A stretch of DNA of 64,000 nucleotides from Chamaecrista fasciculata (taxonomy: Eukaryota; Streptophyta; Magnoliopsida; Fabales; Fabaceae), in assembly GCA_003254925.1 (NCBI GenBank), contig QANZ01034890.1, positions 5,154-69,153 on the forward strand. Reading direction: 5' to 3'. The stretch's first letter is position 1; each line of letters begins with the position of its first letter. Positions 20,021 to 31,797 of the stretch are shown one piece after another. Position numbers and translations under genes: made by a program. The notes below the pieces were generated by a model. That model made no database searches. It was not told the origin of the DNA and worked only from the letters and a program-made list of their open reading frames with translations.

Positions 20021-20640
20021 TTGACAGTGCAGGCATTTTCTTCACGCTCAAATATATACTCCATCGTGTCACATGATGTACCTTAAAAAATATGCATCAT
20101 TCTCTGAGGCTGTCCTTAATTAAAAGTAAAATGGATTAGTTTGCATGTTGATCTGTACCCTTTAGCCCGGCTCCCAATGAAAGAAAGTCTTTCTTTCTTG
20201 CTTTTTTAATCGACTGGAGAAATATACAGGTCTTTATTAATTCAACCTTTTCTTTGCTGGGTTTACAAGTTACGCACCTCACTACATATATCGGGTAAAA
20301 TAATTGTTTTCAAGTCTTGACAAATATATATATATATATATATAATTGAAAAAGAAGAATCTTTAGTTCTATGATTGAGTATAGGATGATGTGAATTCCT
20401 TTAATTAAGTAATTGAATGCATGTATGGTGAATGGCGATGATGATAGGAGCAATAACTGGCAAACTTGTATTGGAGGCATTGGTTTTCTATTTACTCACT
20501 TTCAAAGCTATGTACAACATGATTAGACTATGAATTATAACTTTTATAAAATCATGGTATGGAGCAAACAATTCCAAAACCGATCGCATCCAAACTTTGT
20601 CACCTAGGTACGTATCTTATCGAATAGCAATTGTTACGGT
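20021..20640. other. Gene-free stretch
   Basis: Non-coding; a (TA)n run near 20323-20343. No bounded element recognised. Confidence 0.5.
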
Positions 20641-20895
20641 TTTAATATATATATATGGATTAGTCTATGATACAAAGTTTAATTCTTAACATGTGATGCA
20701 ATAGATTATAAACCAATAAAATTTTGACACTTAGCTTGGAATTAATTAATGACCGGAAGAACAGATAACCAACAAATAACTATTCACTATTTTAAAATTA
20801 TTAGATTTCATTCAAGATATAACTATGTTACATCAGTAATTGCATCTTATGTCAATAATTAAACTTTGCATCTTAGACTAAACTTATATATATAT
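20641..20895. mobile_element. MITE, about 250 bp
   Basis: Inverted ends of about 50 bp: GGATTAGTCTATGATACAAA at the left against GCATCTTAGACTAAACTTAT at the right, with TTTAATTCTTAACATG matching CATGT/TAATTAAA-type sequence across the arms. TA runs at both outer edges hide any target duplication. One arm recurs at about 34490-34570. Confidence 0.5.
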
Positions 20896-21948
20896 ATATT
20901 AGCTACTTTGTTTTATTGATGCTAATTAGAGTGGTGATTAAAGTGATTAACTACATACGAGTAACTGGTAAGGAAATGATTAAGGAGAAATAAAAGTTAG
21001 AAAAGGGCATGTTTGACTAGAATTTGACGGGGCTCTGAAATTGAGTAGAGTAGTTAGTGGAGTGGAATTAGCAGAGGTTGAAAGCACAAAATCACATGGG
21101 TATATATGCTGTATATATGGTTTATATGTTGTATATATGGTGTATATATATGATGAAAGTGAGAGAGTGGATATATATAGTATTTAGACTTCATAGTATA
21201 TAAATATATATGAGTGTGTGTTTGAGTGTTTGAATTTGAAAGCCCCAAAATTGGGCAGTGAAGTGCACACACAGCCAATCTGACAAAACTGTATCCACTC
21301 AGCTCCAATTAATCCATCTATCTATCCATCCATCCATCCCATAAAGCCCCAAGCCATGCAAATGCAATATTCCCTTTTTCAATTCTCTCTCGGTTTCCAC
21401 AACACACACTCTCACTCTCACATGCATGCACTGACATACCCACTCATTATCACACATGCTCATGCATATCTCTATATGTATATTTCTCTCTCCCTCCTTC
21501 TCTAATGTCCTATCATGTATACACACACATATAGATATATACATGTATTAATTCTCACAAAAAATAAATTACACCGACCCGGCCCACCCTATATATTTAG
21601 CTAGCTACGCTTTTGTATTTATCTTAATTTTCTTGAATTAATTAATTTCTACCCCTTCTCATATATTGCCATAGATGTGAAACGTAACCCATGATAATGA
21701 CGATGGATGATGGTATTCATGATGCCATGATGACGAGATTAAAGCCAATAAACTTTCTTTCTGTTCACTTATAATATTCATATTTGTGTACAGTGATAGA
21801 GAGAGAGTGTGTGTGTGTTTAATTTAGATATTCTCGATCTCTTCCGTTGCCCACTCATGTACTTAGTGGGAAAAGGACACCTTAGCGCTAACCCACTAAT
21901 TTCTCTAATGGCAACATGTAAATTACAAAAGTTATCATTGTTTGGTCC

Positions 21949-22007
<59 letters not shown>

Positions 22008-22697
22008 CTCATGCCACCATCCCATGCATGATTATTACGTATACACACACCTTCCTTTTTCCTTCCCACCCCCAATCCCATTTTACTCATATCTTAACAC
22101 CCTTTTTTTTCCTCCACAAATATATATGCACCGGCTAATATCTGCAATTTTCTTTTTTTAAAAAATAAAAAACTTTGTTGTTCACTTTTACTCGTTTGGC
22201 AGTCGTCCGAGTACAACATGCATGCTAGCTACAACTTATAAGTACTGATTAATTAAGGATCGATGTATAAAATCCTTCCTTAGTACTAGTCCGGAGGCTA
22301 TTATATATATATATACATATACACAAGTCCAATATTCAGTAGTCTATATATATGTAACAGAAATTTGAATGAAATTATATAGAAAAGACAGATCTCAGAT
22401 GAGTGAAAAGCTAACCCATTATGACAAAAGGAAAAGAGAAGAAACACACAGAAAAGACAAACTTGAAATCTTAAGTAGTTTTGATGAGAGCATACATTTA
22501 CCAATTAACTTGTGATTGGTTCATTGGTACTAAAAATTAAAAGATATAGACAAAAAAACTAGCTAGTTATGTTATGTGTACCTATAGTATATATATATAG
22601 CACGAGACCATGTGGGGTTGTGAAAGTCGTGGGATGATTAAAGTGAAGAAATTTCTTAGTGTCGTTTGGCATATATAGGGCCCTGGAAATTATAAGA

Positions 22698-22728
<31 letters not shown>

Positions 22729-23609
22729 AATAAGAATTTGAATAAAAAAAAAAAAAGAGGTTGCGGAGTTAGAAAGGGTTTGTGAGGTTTGGAGGAGTGG
22801 AAATTGGGTAGAAAGTTATCGCCATCATAAGGCATCATCAAGCATCACCCATAGGCCACAATCACATACATATATATCACTCATTATTCACTCATATATC
22901 CATCACCTTCCCTTTCATTTTAAGCTTAAGTCATTCCACACTCGATCTCATGCCTCCCTCCACTGCACCTTCCTCCCACTTAATTAATTTCATTTCTTCT
23001 TAGTTCTTATATATATATATATATATTCTCCATTATTTGCATGCTATATATATATATATATATATATATGCTAACCACTTCTTCTCTTTTCAACCATATT
23101 ATATTTGTACTTTTTTTTAATATATTTAATTTATAGAGCTAGGTACAAACCTATAGAACAGATCATGTTCAAGTAAGGTCGTTCTACTATTAATTAAACT
23201 TACCATGCATCCATTATCACTCATTCCAAAGAAACGATATTCAAAATTTTGTGACTGGTGTATTAATTAATTTGACCATTTGTGGCATGTGTGATGGATG
23301 GTAGTACTCTTGCACAGTTTTAGTTGGCGAAATGTTTTTTTGTTTGTTTGAATCAATTAAAAATCAGTTTTCTGTAACTTATTAGAAAGAAAGAGAGAAA
23401 GAGTAGAGACCATGTTTGATGGGCTGGAAAGAGAAGGAGCAGCTTTTCAGCATACATATATAGCTCCCCTTGCTGGCTTGCTTGCTGCCAATCTAGCTTA
23501 GTTAAAGAGTTTTACTTCATTGAAGTACGATAGTTAATTACTAGAAAAATAATATGAATAGTCAGTGACAAGAGTAAAATCTAATTTTTAGTCCTTAAAT
23601 TTATTATAA
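20896..23609. other. Gene-free, microsatellite-rich stretch
   Basis: It contains a (CT)n run of about 24 units at 21955-22003, a (GA)n run at 22698-22722, (TA)n runs near 23011-23026 and 23046-23070, and scattered tandem TATATGG-type units near 21100-21160. No convincing gene or RNA gene. It may include distal regulatory DNA of the LAX2-like gene, but nothing specific can be shown. Confidence 0.5.
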
Positions 23610-23621
23610 AATTATAATTTA

Positions 23622-23809
23622 GTTTCTTTTGGTTTCCAAGGTATTCCCCAGCCCGACAGGCCAAAGACTAATCCTCCACGAATCTGTATTCTATTTAAGG
23701 GTCTCTGCTACTGGCCAATTGGTTGCTGTATACACAAGGCGAGATTCGAACCCCCGATCTTGCTCAAGCGACCTAGTGAGTTCGACCACTAGGCCAACCA
23801 AATTTGGTT
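23622..23809 (-). mobile_element. tRNA-derived SINE
   Basis: On the minus strand the element starts with a pol III A-box-like TGGCCTAGTGG, followed about 40 bp later by the B box GGTTCGAATCTCG, the tRNA-like promoter of plant SINEs. The 3' part ends with GGGGAATACCTTGG and a short A-rich tail. Near-perfect 12-bp flanking repeats AATTATAATTTA (23610-23621) and AATTATGATTTA (23810-23821) are the target duplication, with one mismatch. Length about 188 bp. Confidence 0.82.
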
Positions 23810-23821
23810 AATTATGATTTA

Positions 23822-25500
23822 ATTTCTAAATATTAGAATAAATTTTTTAACCTCTGATTTCTACTTAATCCCCACCGATGACATTTTATAGATTAAATAA
23901 TTGATATTTCTACAAAAAAAAAACAACAACAAAAAAGTATGTGTATTTGCAATATATTTGGGGACTAAATAATAATATTGGGACAAATTTAGGGACTAAA
24001 GAATAGATTTGTTCTAGTGATAATAAAAAAAGAGGAAGCTAAGGTCATTGTGTGTCGTCTGTGTCTGTGCACATATATGTTAAATAAAATGTAAAAGAAG
24101 AGTGAGGGTCGTACAAAAGATGCAGAATGAAGCAGAGAGACTAGGGAGGGTGGGAAGCACATGGGTTTAGGGAGGGAATGTCTTATAATAAAAGCCCACG
24201 TCGTTGTGTTTCGATTCTCGGGTTGTGTTTGTGGGGAAACACCATCATCATCATGCATGCCCAAACTCCCTATTCATTTCTTTATAATTGCCTCTTAATT
24301 AATTAATGAATCACTTCCTTCTTCTTCTTATTCTATTCTATTCTGTTCTATATCTCTATTCTTAATTTATTATCTTATGCCATTCTTGACAGGTAAGCTC
24401 ATCATCATGCCCTCCCACCCACTTCAACTTACACACACACATAAATATATATATATATATATGTTTTTTTTATATTGTTCTCTAATTCCCAGCTCACTAA
24501 ATAATCCACATATACCAACAAATCAACCAAAAAACTCCCCTTTGTTTTTTTCTCTACTCTGCATTATTTAATCTGGACTTTTAAGGAATGCCCGACCTTC
24601 GAATTTCTAAACTATATATAATAGCCCATATGTTTGGTACTTGTTATAAACTATACATTCATATATATATTTATTTCACAACAAATGCCTGTACTGATTA
24701 AAACTAGATTAATTCAAAAAAGCACCTAGAATAATTGGTTGGATGGGCTTTTAATTTCCAAATCAGTAAGTACTACTAATTTCTGGGACTATATAAAGTC
24801 TTTTTTATATATTTGAAAAAAATGACAAGGTTATTAGGAAAATAGATGATTTAATTTAGTGAATTAGGCTTAGATAATAGGGTTGAGATGGAGACATGTA
24901 GGGGTTATGATAAGATTTGATAGGAAAGAATTGTTAATTACTAATTAGGGTAACCGACCAGGAAGGTATTAGGGGTTAAAAAGGAGCTTTTTGCGATATA
25001 TAACAAAAAGAAGCTAATAGTAAGGAGCCTTTGCGGTCAATTTCTCCTTGGAACATGGCCCCAATTTCTTTTCTGCTTTCTCTGCCTTTCCTTTCTACCC
25101 TCACTCACACGCGCGCCTTTATAATAAATAATAAATATAACACACAAAAACTTCCTTTTTCTAATATAAATGTAGGTAAGTTTATTCTCACAATGTTTTT
25201 ATTAATTTCAAAAGGACGTGTTTGAGTTAATATAGATAGAATGGAATTTAATTTTTAGGTCAAGTTACATATGTGTGTTTATATATATAGATATATTTAG
25301 TTGATTTATTTTAGAATTAAAAAAGTAAGACGGAAATATGTATAGTATGAGTGAGGGGAATCAATAATTGAGAAAAAAAAAAGGATTTAATAGTAGAAGA
25401 GTTAAGTGACGTAGGATTATATTCTGAATTCATACTAAACCTCCACATATGAAGAAAAGAAAAAAAGAAAGAAAGTAGAGAGGTATGTATATATTATATA
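23822..25500. other. Upstream region of the LAX2-like gene
   Basis: Non-coding. It has TA runs (24446-24462), CA runs and low-complexity pyrimidine stretches. It probably includes the promoter of the gene starting at 25830, but no single TATA box can be singled out. Confidence 0.4.
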
Positions 25501-25529
25501 AAAGAGACAGAACAGGGTCGGTCTTTGTT

Positions 25530-25552
25530 TTCTCTCTCTCTCTCTCTCTCTC
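25530..25552 (+). repeat. (TC)n run in the presumed 5' leader of the LAX2-like gene
   Basis: A pure TC run about 280 bp upstream of the start codon. Such pyrimidine tracts are common near plant transcription starts; role here is inference. Confidence 0.55.
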
Positions 25553-25740
25553 GCAGCACAAGCTTCCAAAGCAAGGGAATGAAGGGAAAGTAGTGAGATT
25601 TATTAGAAGAAGAGTCCGGTCTGGGTGAAATTATCAAAAGAAGGCTTATCCCTTGGATGGGTGCGTTGATTTTTTTCAGATCGTAAGATATATATATTGA
25701 GATTTGGGGGGGCATCGATCGGATCCATCATCGTTGATCC

Positions 25741-25833
25741 ATGGGTATGGTAGAGATGAGGATGAATAATAATAGTGATGAAGAGTTAAAGAGTTGGTTA
25801 TTGGGGTGGGGGATGAGGTGTAATTCAATATGA
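25741..25833 (+). CDS. Upstream ORF of the LAX2-like gene (30 aa)
   Basis: An ATG at 25741 opens a 30-codon frame (MGMVEMRMNNNSDEELKSWL, continuing to GWGMRCNSI). Its TGA at 25831-25833 overlaps the main start codon as ATGA. Three further in-frame ATGs lie at 25747, 25756 and 25762. A ribosome ending here would stop on top of the main ATG, so translation of the main ORF would need leaky scanning or reinitiation. No homology recognised; the function is inferred from position only. Confidence 0.5.
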   Translation: MGMVEMRMNNNSDEELKSWLLGWGMRCNSI

Positions 25834-28800
25834 CAATGCTTCCTGTGAGATCGAGATTGTTGTCCTGTTCGTCCAGAAACTCATCCAAATTGCAAGACCA
25901 AAATTGTGGGAGTGGCGGTTATGATTATAATAATAATAATAATGAGGATGATGATGAGGAAGTTATGCGTATGAGCAGAGTTGAGGTTGGAGATAGTATT
26001 ATTAGTAGTGAATATTGTTGGGATATTAATAATCAGAATCAGAATCAGAATAGAGCAGCAGAGATAAGAAGAAGAAGAAGAAGAGAAATGGGTATGGTAG
26101 GTGATGATAACGTAGTTGAGGAGGAGGAGGAGGAGGAGGAGGAGGAGGAGAGACAGTCATCCAGAAGAAGTAACAGCCTGACGGAAGCAGATGGTGCAGG
26201 TGGGTGTGGGTCAACCTCTAAGGAAAATGAAGAAGCTTCAGGATGGCTTCAATTAAGCATAGGGTCTCAGCCTCCAATAATCCCACAAATTCATCCAACT
26301 TCATTAATAACTACTACTACTCCACTTGTAGAGTTGGAATTACTTCCACCTCCTGCTCTGAACTCATCATCCTCAGACCAACAACAACCAGCTTCTTCCA
26401 ACAGGCCCATATTCATACCACCAGAAATCAGAGGACCTTGGGGAACCAACCTCATCCTCATGAACAACTACTACACTAGTACTACACAAACACAAACACA
26501 AACAGAAGCACCACCACCACCAAGGCCTTTTCAAATCCCTCCTAATTTTCCTATCAACATGCCTATCCACATGCCTCTAGGAATGGGGATCAACTTAATG
26601 CCCCCTTCTCCTAATTCTTCCTTTTCCACTCATCTTCACCATCAACATTATTTTCCGACTCCCTTTCACTTTCCACCCGCATTCGATGAAGCGGGTCCCG
26701 GACCCGGATCCGACTCCCTTGTTCGTGTTGTCGATCCTCCTCGCCGACCTCATTCTGGACTCTGGTTCATGCTTCAAGCTTCCCCCACTCAGTATGCACA
26801 TCCTTCTCTCTTTCTTCCTTTCCCAATTCCCATTATTATTTTTTATTCTTCTTCAATTTCTCATAACCACCTTCCTCTTTTATCACTTTTTCTCACAATA
26901 CTCAAACACTGCACTCCATCATTATATCTACTTAATTACTTCACTCTACGCTTCAATGCAGACCTAAACAGCCATTCTTGCCTCAAATACCTAAGAGCTA
27001 CCTCCGTATCAAGTATACCTTTCTTCATTTCATTTATATCTATCTATATATTCACACTCACACTCACACACATACTCTATATATATATATTAATCACCAT
27101 GCCATATCCTTAATTCTTCTTAATTTCTAACCTCTTCAGGGATGGAACGATGACGGTTCGATTATTATTCAAGTATTTGGTTAACAAGTTGAGGCTCGAC
27201 AGCGAATCCGAGGTACTTATATTAGCTTCTTCCAAACTACATATATTTCTTCCAATCCCTTATCAATATATATACATATATAGTTACTGACTGCATGTAC
27301 TGTGTGTGTGCTTGCTTTATCATGATGGCACTTTCCTAGCTAGGGACTCCATTTACCATATCCCCCCCCTTCTTTTTTCTTTGTTAATTAGCTTTTTCCT
27401 CTCTCTGATTCCATTTAATTTAATTCTCCCTAAACAAAATTAGCATTCAAAAAACTTAACAACAACATGGTACAATAATATATATATAATATACTAGGGG
27501 CTTTGCGTGCCCTGACGGGCACGCAAATATGTATGTAAAATAAATAAGGGACTAAATTGTTAACTTAGTAAAGAAAGAGAGACTAAATAGTAAATTTTCT
27601 CTTATTTTTAATTTCATAGACTATAGTTTTAAACATGGACGACCAGAAAGGGGTGGAGCCATATAATATAAGATATATATATATATATATATATCCGAAA
27701 GGGGAAAATCAACCTAACGTCAAATTTCATCTGCCGAGGTACATTAATATTTAGCATGGGTCATGGGAGGGACTTAGTGGATTGATATATCTTAGATAGA
27801 TACAGCAGAACTAAAATAGATTTTATCTGGTGACAGATAAACACACCCACATAATTGTTTTCCTTTAAATCTTTGTTTCTTCCCATAAATCTAGAGACTA
27901 TTTAGGTAAGAAGTGCATTCTTTGGTACCCATCTTCCATTTCTGTTTTACTTATTTTTCAGTGCTCATTTTCTATACTAATTTAGGTGGTATTTAAAAGC
28001 ATTTATCTAGCTAGACTTTCCAGTCAAGTGTTTTATTTTGGGTAAATCAATAATGAGAAGCTTCCACATATATATTTAGAGTGTCATATATTATATAAGA
28101 CCATACAAGACAGTGCGTTGGTGTAATGGGTTCACTGTTTCAAATTTATTAAGATATATACTCCACACACTGCTTAGTCTCGTCATCATCTTGTCACCTT
28201 TAGATTATATTTCCTCTACTAGTTTATTTATGGTTTATGTACCCTACCAATTTTTACGTATTTAAAATAATAACCTTTATGATAGTGAACTATCGATGTA
28301 GATGAAAGCAGGAAATCCCAATCAAGATTGAAAATCATAACTCATCAACTCTAATTTCCACCAACATTATCTCTATATATATAAGTAGATGTAAGCTAAA
28401 AGAAAAAGTATACACGTACAGCAGTTAACCTAGTATTTGATCCTTCATTAGCTCGTACAAGATGAAAAAAGTCCGTAGCTTTCATTATATATAATCACTA
28501 AGATTGTATAGATTACTAGCAAAACCTATAAGGGCGCATGGTATATATAGGCTATATATAGCTGTATTATAAGTAGCTAGCTAGCTATTATATATATATA
28601 TATATGTAATGATTACATATAAACCCTACTTGTATATATCTTATTTAATATACAAGGTACTCTAGGAAGCATATACGTCCGCACGTGTGTGCTTGTTTTT
28701 AGTTGTTAGAAGAGAAGAAATGATTTGTAGGTTAAAGGTTTTGTACTAATTATAAGTTTATGTAGGTGGTGACTTTAAGATACTTATGATATACGTACGC

Positions 28801-31763
28801 CCTTTAATTTGCTAGCTAGATCGAACATGCACAAGCACGAAATGCATTTATTATAAATGGTATAATTAGAATACACACATTATGGGTGTCCCAGTACTTT
28901 ACATAACTTCATGCACACTCATCATCCAAGGCCACTACTTGTTGTCTAATAATTGCTGAAAGAGGCTCATTCCTTACAAAAACCATAGAAACATTTGATA
29001 TATATATATATATATCTTATATTATATGGCTCCACCCCTTTCTGGTCGTCCATGTTTAAAACTATAGTCTATGAAATTAAAAATAAGAGAAAATTTACTA
29101 TTTGGTCTCTCTTTCTTTACTAAGTTAACAATTTAGTCCCTTATTTATTTTACATACATATAATCCCCTAGTATATATATATATATATATATATATGTAG
29201 GACTCCGCTTCAAAATTAATGCCCTTAAGTTACGCATGATAAATTGCTTCATAAAAAGCTACGTGCAAAAGTTTAATTGAAGTAAACATACATATTTGGA
29301 ATTTTTTTTGTGTATGTGCGTGTGTTTCGTTTAATTTATAGTATCTTCTGAACTTGAGAAAAAAAACTAGCGATGTAGAATTTTATGAATTATTTTTGGA
29401 CATCAACATGCATGCGTCATGGTACGATGCTCACGCTGGTAAATTATAAGATGCCATTAATATATATAGGGTTTAATTTAGTTCTTGGAATCGCTTGGAT
29501 AAATATATTAAAAAAAAATTAAAAAGACTCTTGATATCACAATTGACTCTCTGGCTAGCTCCGAGACATGGAATTTGATGTATTGACATTCCTAATGTCT
29601 TCTGTTTGACTGTTTCTTTAATGCATTACTCTGTTGATAAAAAAAATGACTAACTTTGGACATTTCTGTTTCACATTCGGGTTAATGTACAAATCTACAA
29701 CCATATACATATTATAATCTCCTGTAGAGCCAATTCTTAAAGATTTTTCTATGTGGTTGATATATGTTGGTAAGTGATCCCGAAATAATAGGGTAAGTTT
29801 GTTATAAAACAAATAGGCTAGTGATGGTTTTGCTTCGGGAATAAAGCAGAAAAAAAGTCAAATGAATTAACGAAAGTAAGTGTTCGATTTTTTTTTTCTT
29901 CCATTTTTGTTTGTCTAATACTGAAATCATTAGAAACACATGATTCCCATTCGTTATTGATTTGATAACTTAGGTTTTATTTTTAGCTTCTTATCCTTGG
30001 TTGGATACTTCTATCATATTAATTGAATTATCTGTCGTCATTTGCCATAAATCTGTAGAATTTTCTTATGCTATCATCATAAAGACGTGCATGAAAGAAT
30101 AAAAAACACAGAAATATTTTGTGTGTGTATATATATATCCTTCAGGGAACAAAGATGCACGCACGCATGCACACACACATATATACTTGCATGTCTATTA
30201 TACCTGTATGCATGGCATGATGACTAAGAAACACAAAATGATCAGGGAAGCGAGAAAATAAAATTAAAAGCAACATAATTTTGATGGAAAATCCAATTGT
30301 TTAATTTATTTTTAAAGTTGCACTATAGTACTCTTGTGCCAAATATTTTAGATAAGTTGATGGAGTCTGCATTCCAACAATTAATAATAGTGTCCGGAAT
30401 ATATTTACTATTAAAAACTCTCTCTCTCAGGCCAAAAAAAAAACTCTCTCTCTCTCTCTCNGAAGATGAGAATAAGACATTATTATCTTGTTTTATAATT
30501 TATATAGCCTCGGCTGCTAAGAGACAGCTATCTATCTGCAACGACCACCATATTTATATATATATTACACATTTTTAATTGAAAACTTGCCTTAGTATCT
30601 CAATCCCATCTGCTAAATGATGAGGAGGAGTCAACTAAAATGTTTGTTTATACATATTTATATCCGCCCATATAATTGGATATACAATTAGCTTGTTAAT
30701 AGAATAATTAATTAGAATAAGTTATTTAATATTAGAATGTGTGAGGCATGCACTAAACATTCCCATGTATTTGTGAGCTTTCGTGTCATGCATGCTCTTT
30801 TGTTAAACAAAATTAGGGTCAACCTTAGACCATTGATTTAGTCGTTAAGGTTTGCTAGATGCACTTGATGATAACCATTCACCGTACATGCATATAATAT
30901 ATATATATATATATATATGTGGATTTATCTAATATGTGTCATTAGGGTATATTTTAAGGTTTTTTCTGATTGGTTAGTAGAACATCTCATATCTCGAAAT
31001 CTACAAAAATTCATTTAAAAGATAATTTTTAATGTTTAAAAACTCACTTGACCAATAAAAAAAAACCTTAACATGCCTATATATATATATATATTATATG
31101 ATGATCACTGGTAGTTTAGGAAGCCGTCCCAAACCTCATGAATATCTTTGACACGTGTCTTGCAACTAAACACCCAATGATTAGGTTTATAATTAATGCA
31201 GGTGGTGATCCAACTTTATTACTCTCACCAGATTTACTTATTTCTCTTTATTAAGATTTGTTTTTAGCGTTAATTTAGGACTAATCTGTTGTTGATTATA
31301 GAGACTTAGAAAAACCCTACCTGAAAATGGTTTAGACTTTAGAGATAGTGTTATATATCTAGGTTTAGAGAAATGTTCGTTTTACAATGTGAATAGAATG
31401 TAGGTAATAATGAATACAAGAAATTAAGCAAAAAGATATCTTCCATGGTGGAGGGTGTTCCATGCACCCACCCAAAATAAAAAATAAATAAGAAGAAGGA
31501 AAAGCTTATTTGTTTTCTTATTGCTCTTATTGTTTATAAAGATTGCATTGACTTTAAGATGTAAAAACACATGTTCATCAACTTGATTGGATGTATCTTT
31601 ATCATGGCCTACTTTCTTAGTTGACACTCATTATATTCATACAAAAAGGTTACAAGACAAGTACGTTAGTTGATATTAACATTAATTGAACACAAACATC
31701 ATATCGTAGGGCCATGAAAATCACACGTGGACCCTGTCCTTCTCATGAACACCTCTCTGCATG

Positions 31764-31797
<34 letters not shown>

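Noticed and set aside
21955-22003. Possible CRISPR-like or satellite array
   Set aside because: A plain (CT)n microsatellite with no spacer structure.
23730-23809. Possible tRNA gene on the minus strand
   Set aside because: A and B boxes are present but the cloverleaf stems do not close and flanking duplications identify a SINE.
26792-27113. Continuation of the LAX2-like open frame past 26791
   Set aside because: A good donor at 26792 and the family sequence RPKQPFLPQIPKSYLRIK-type exon at 26962 show this is intron read-through.
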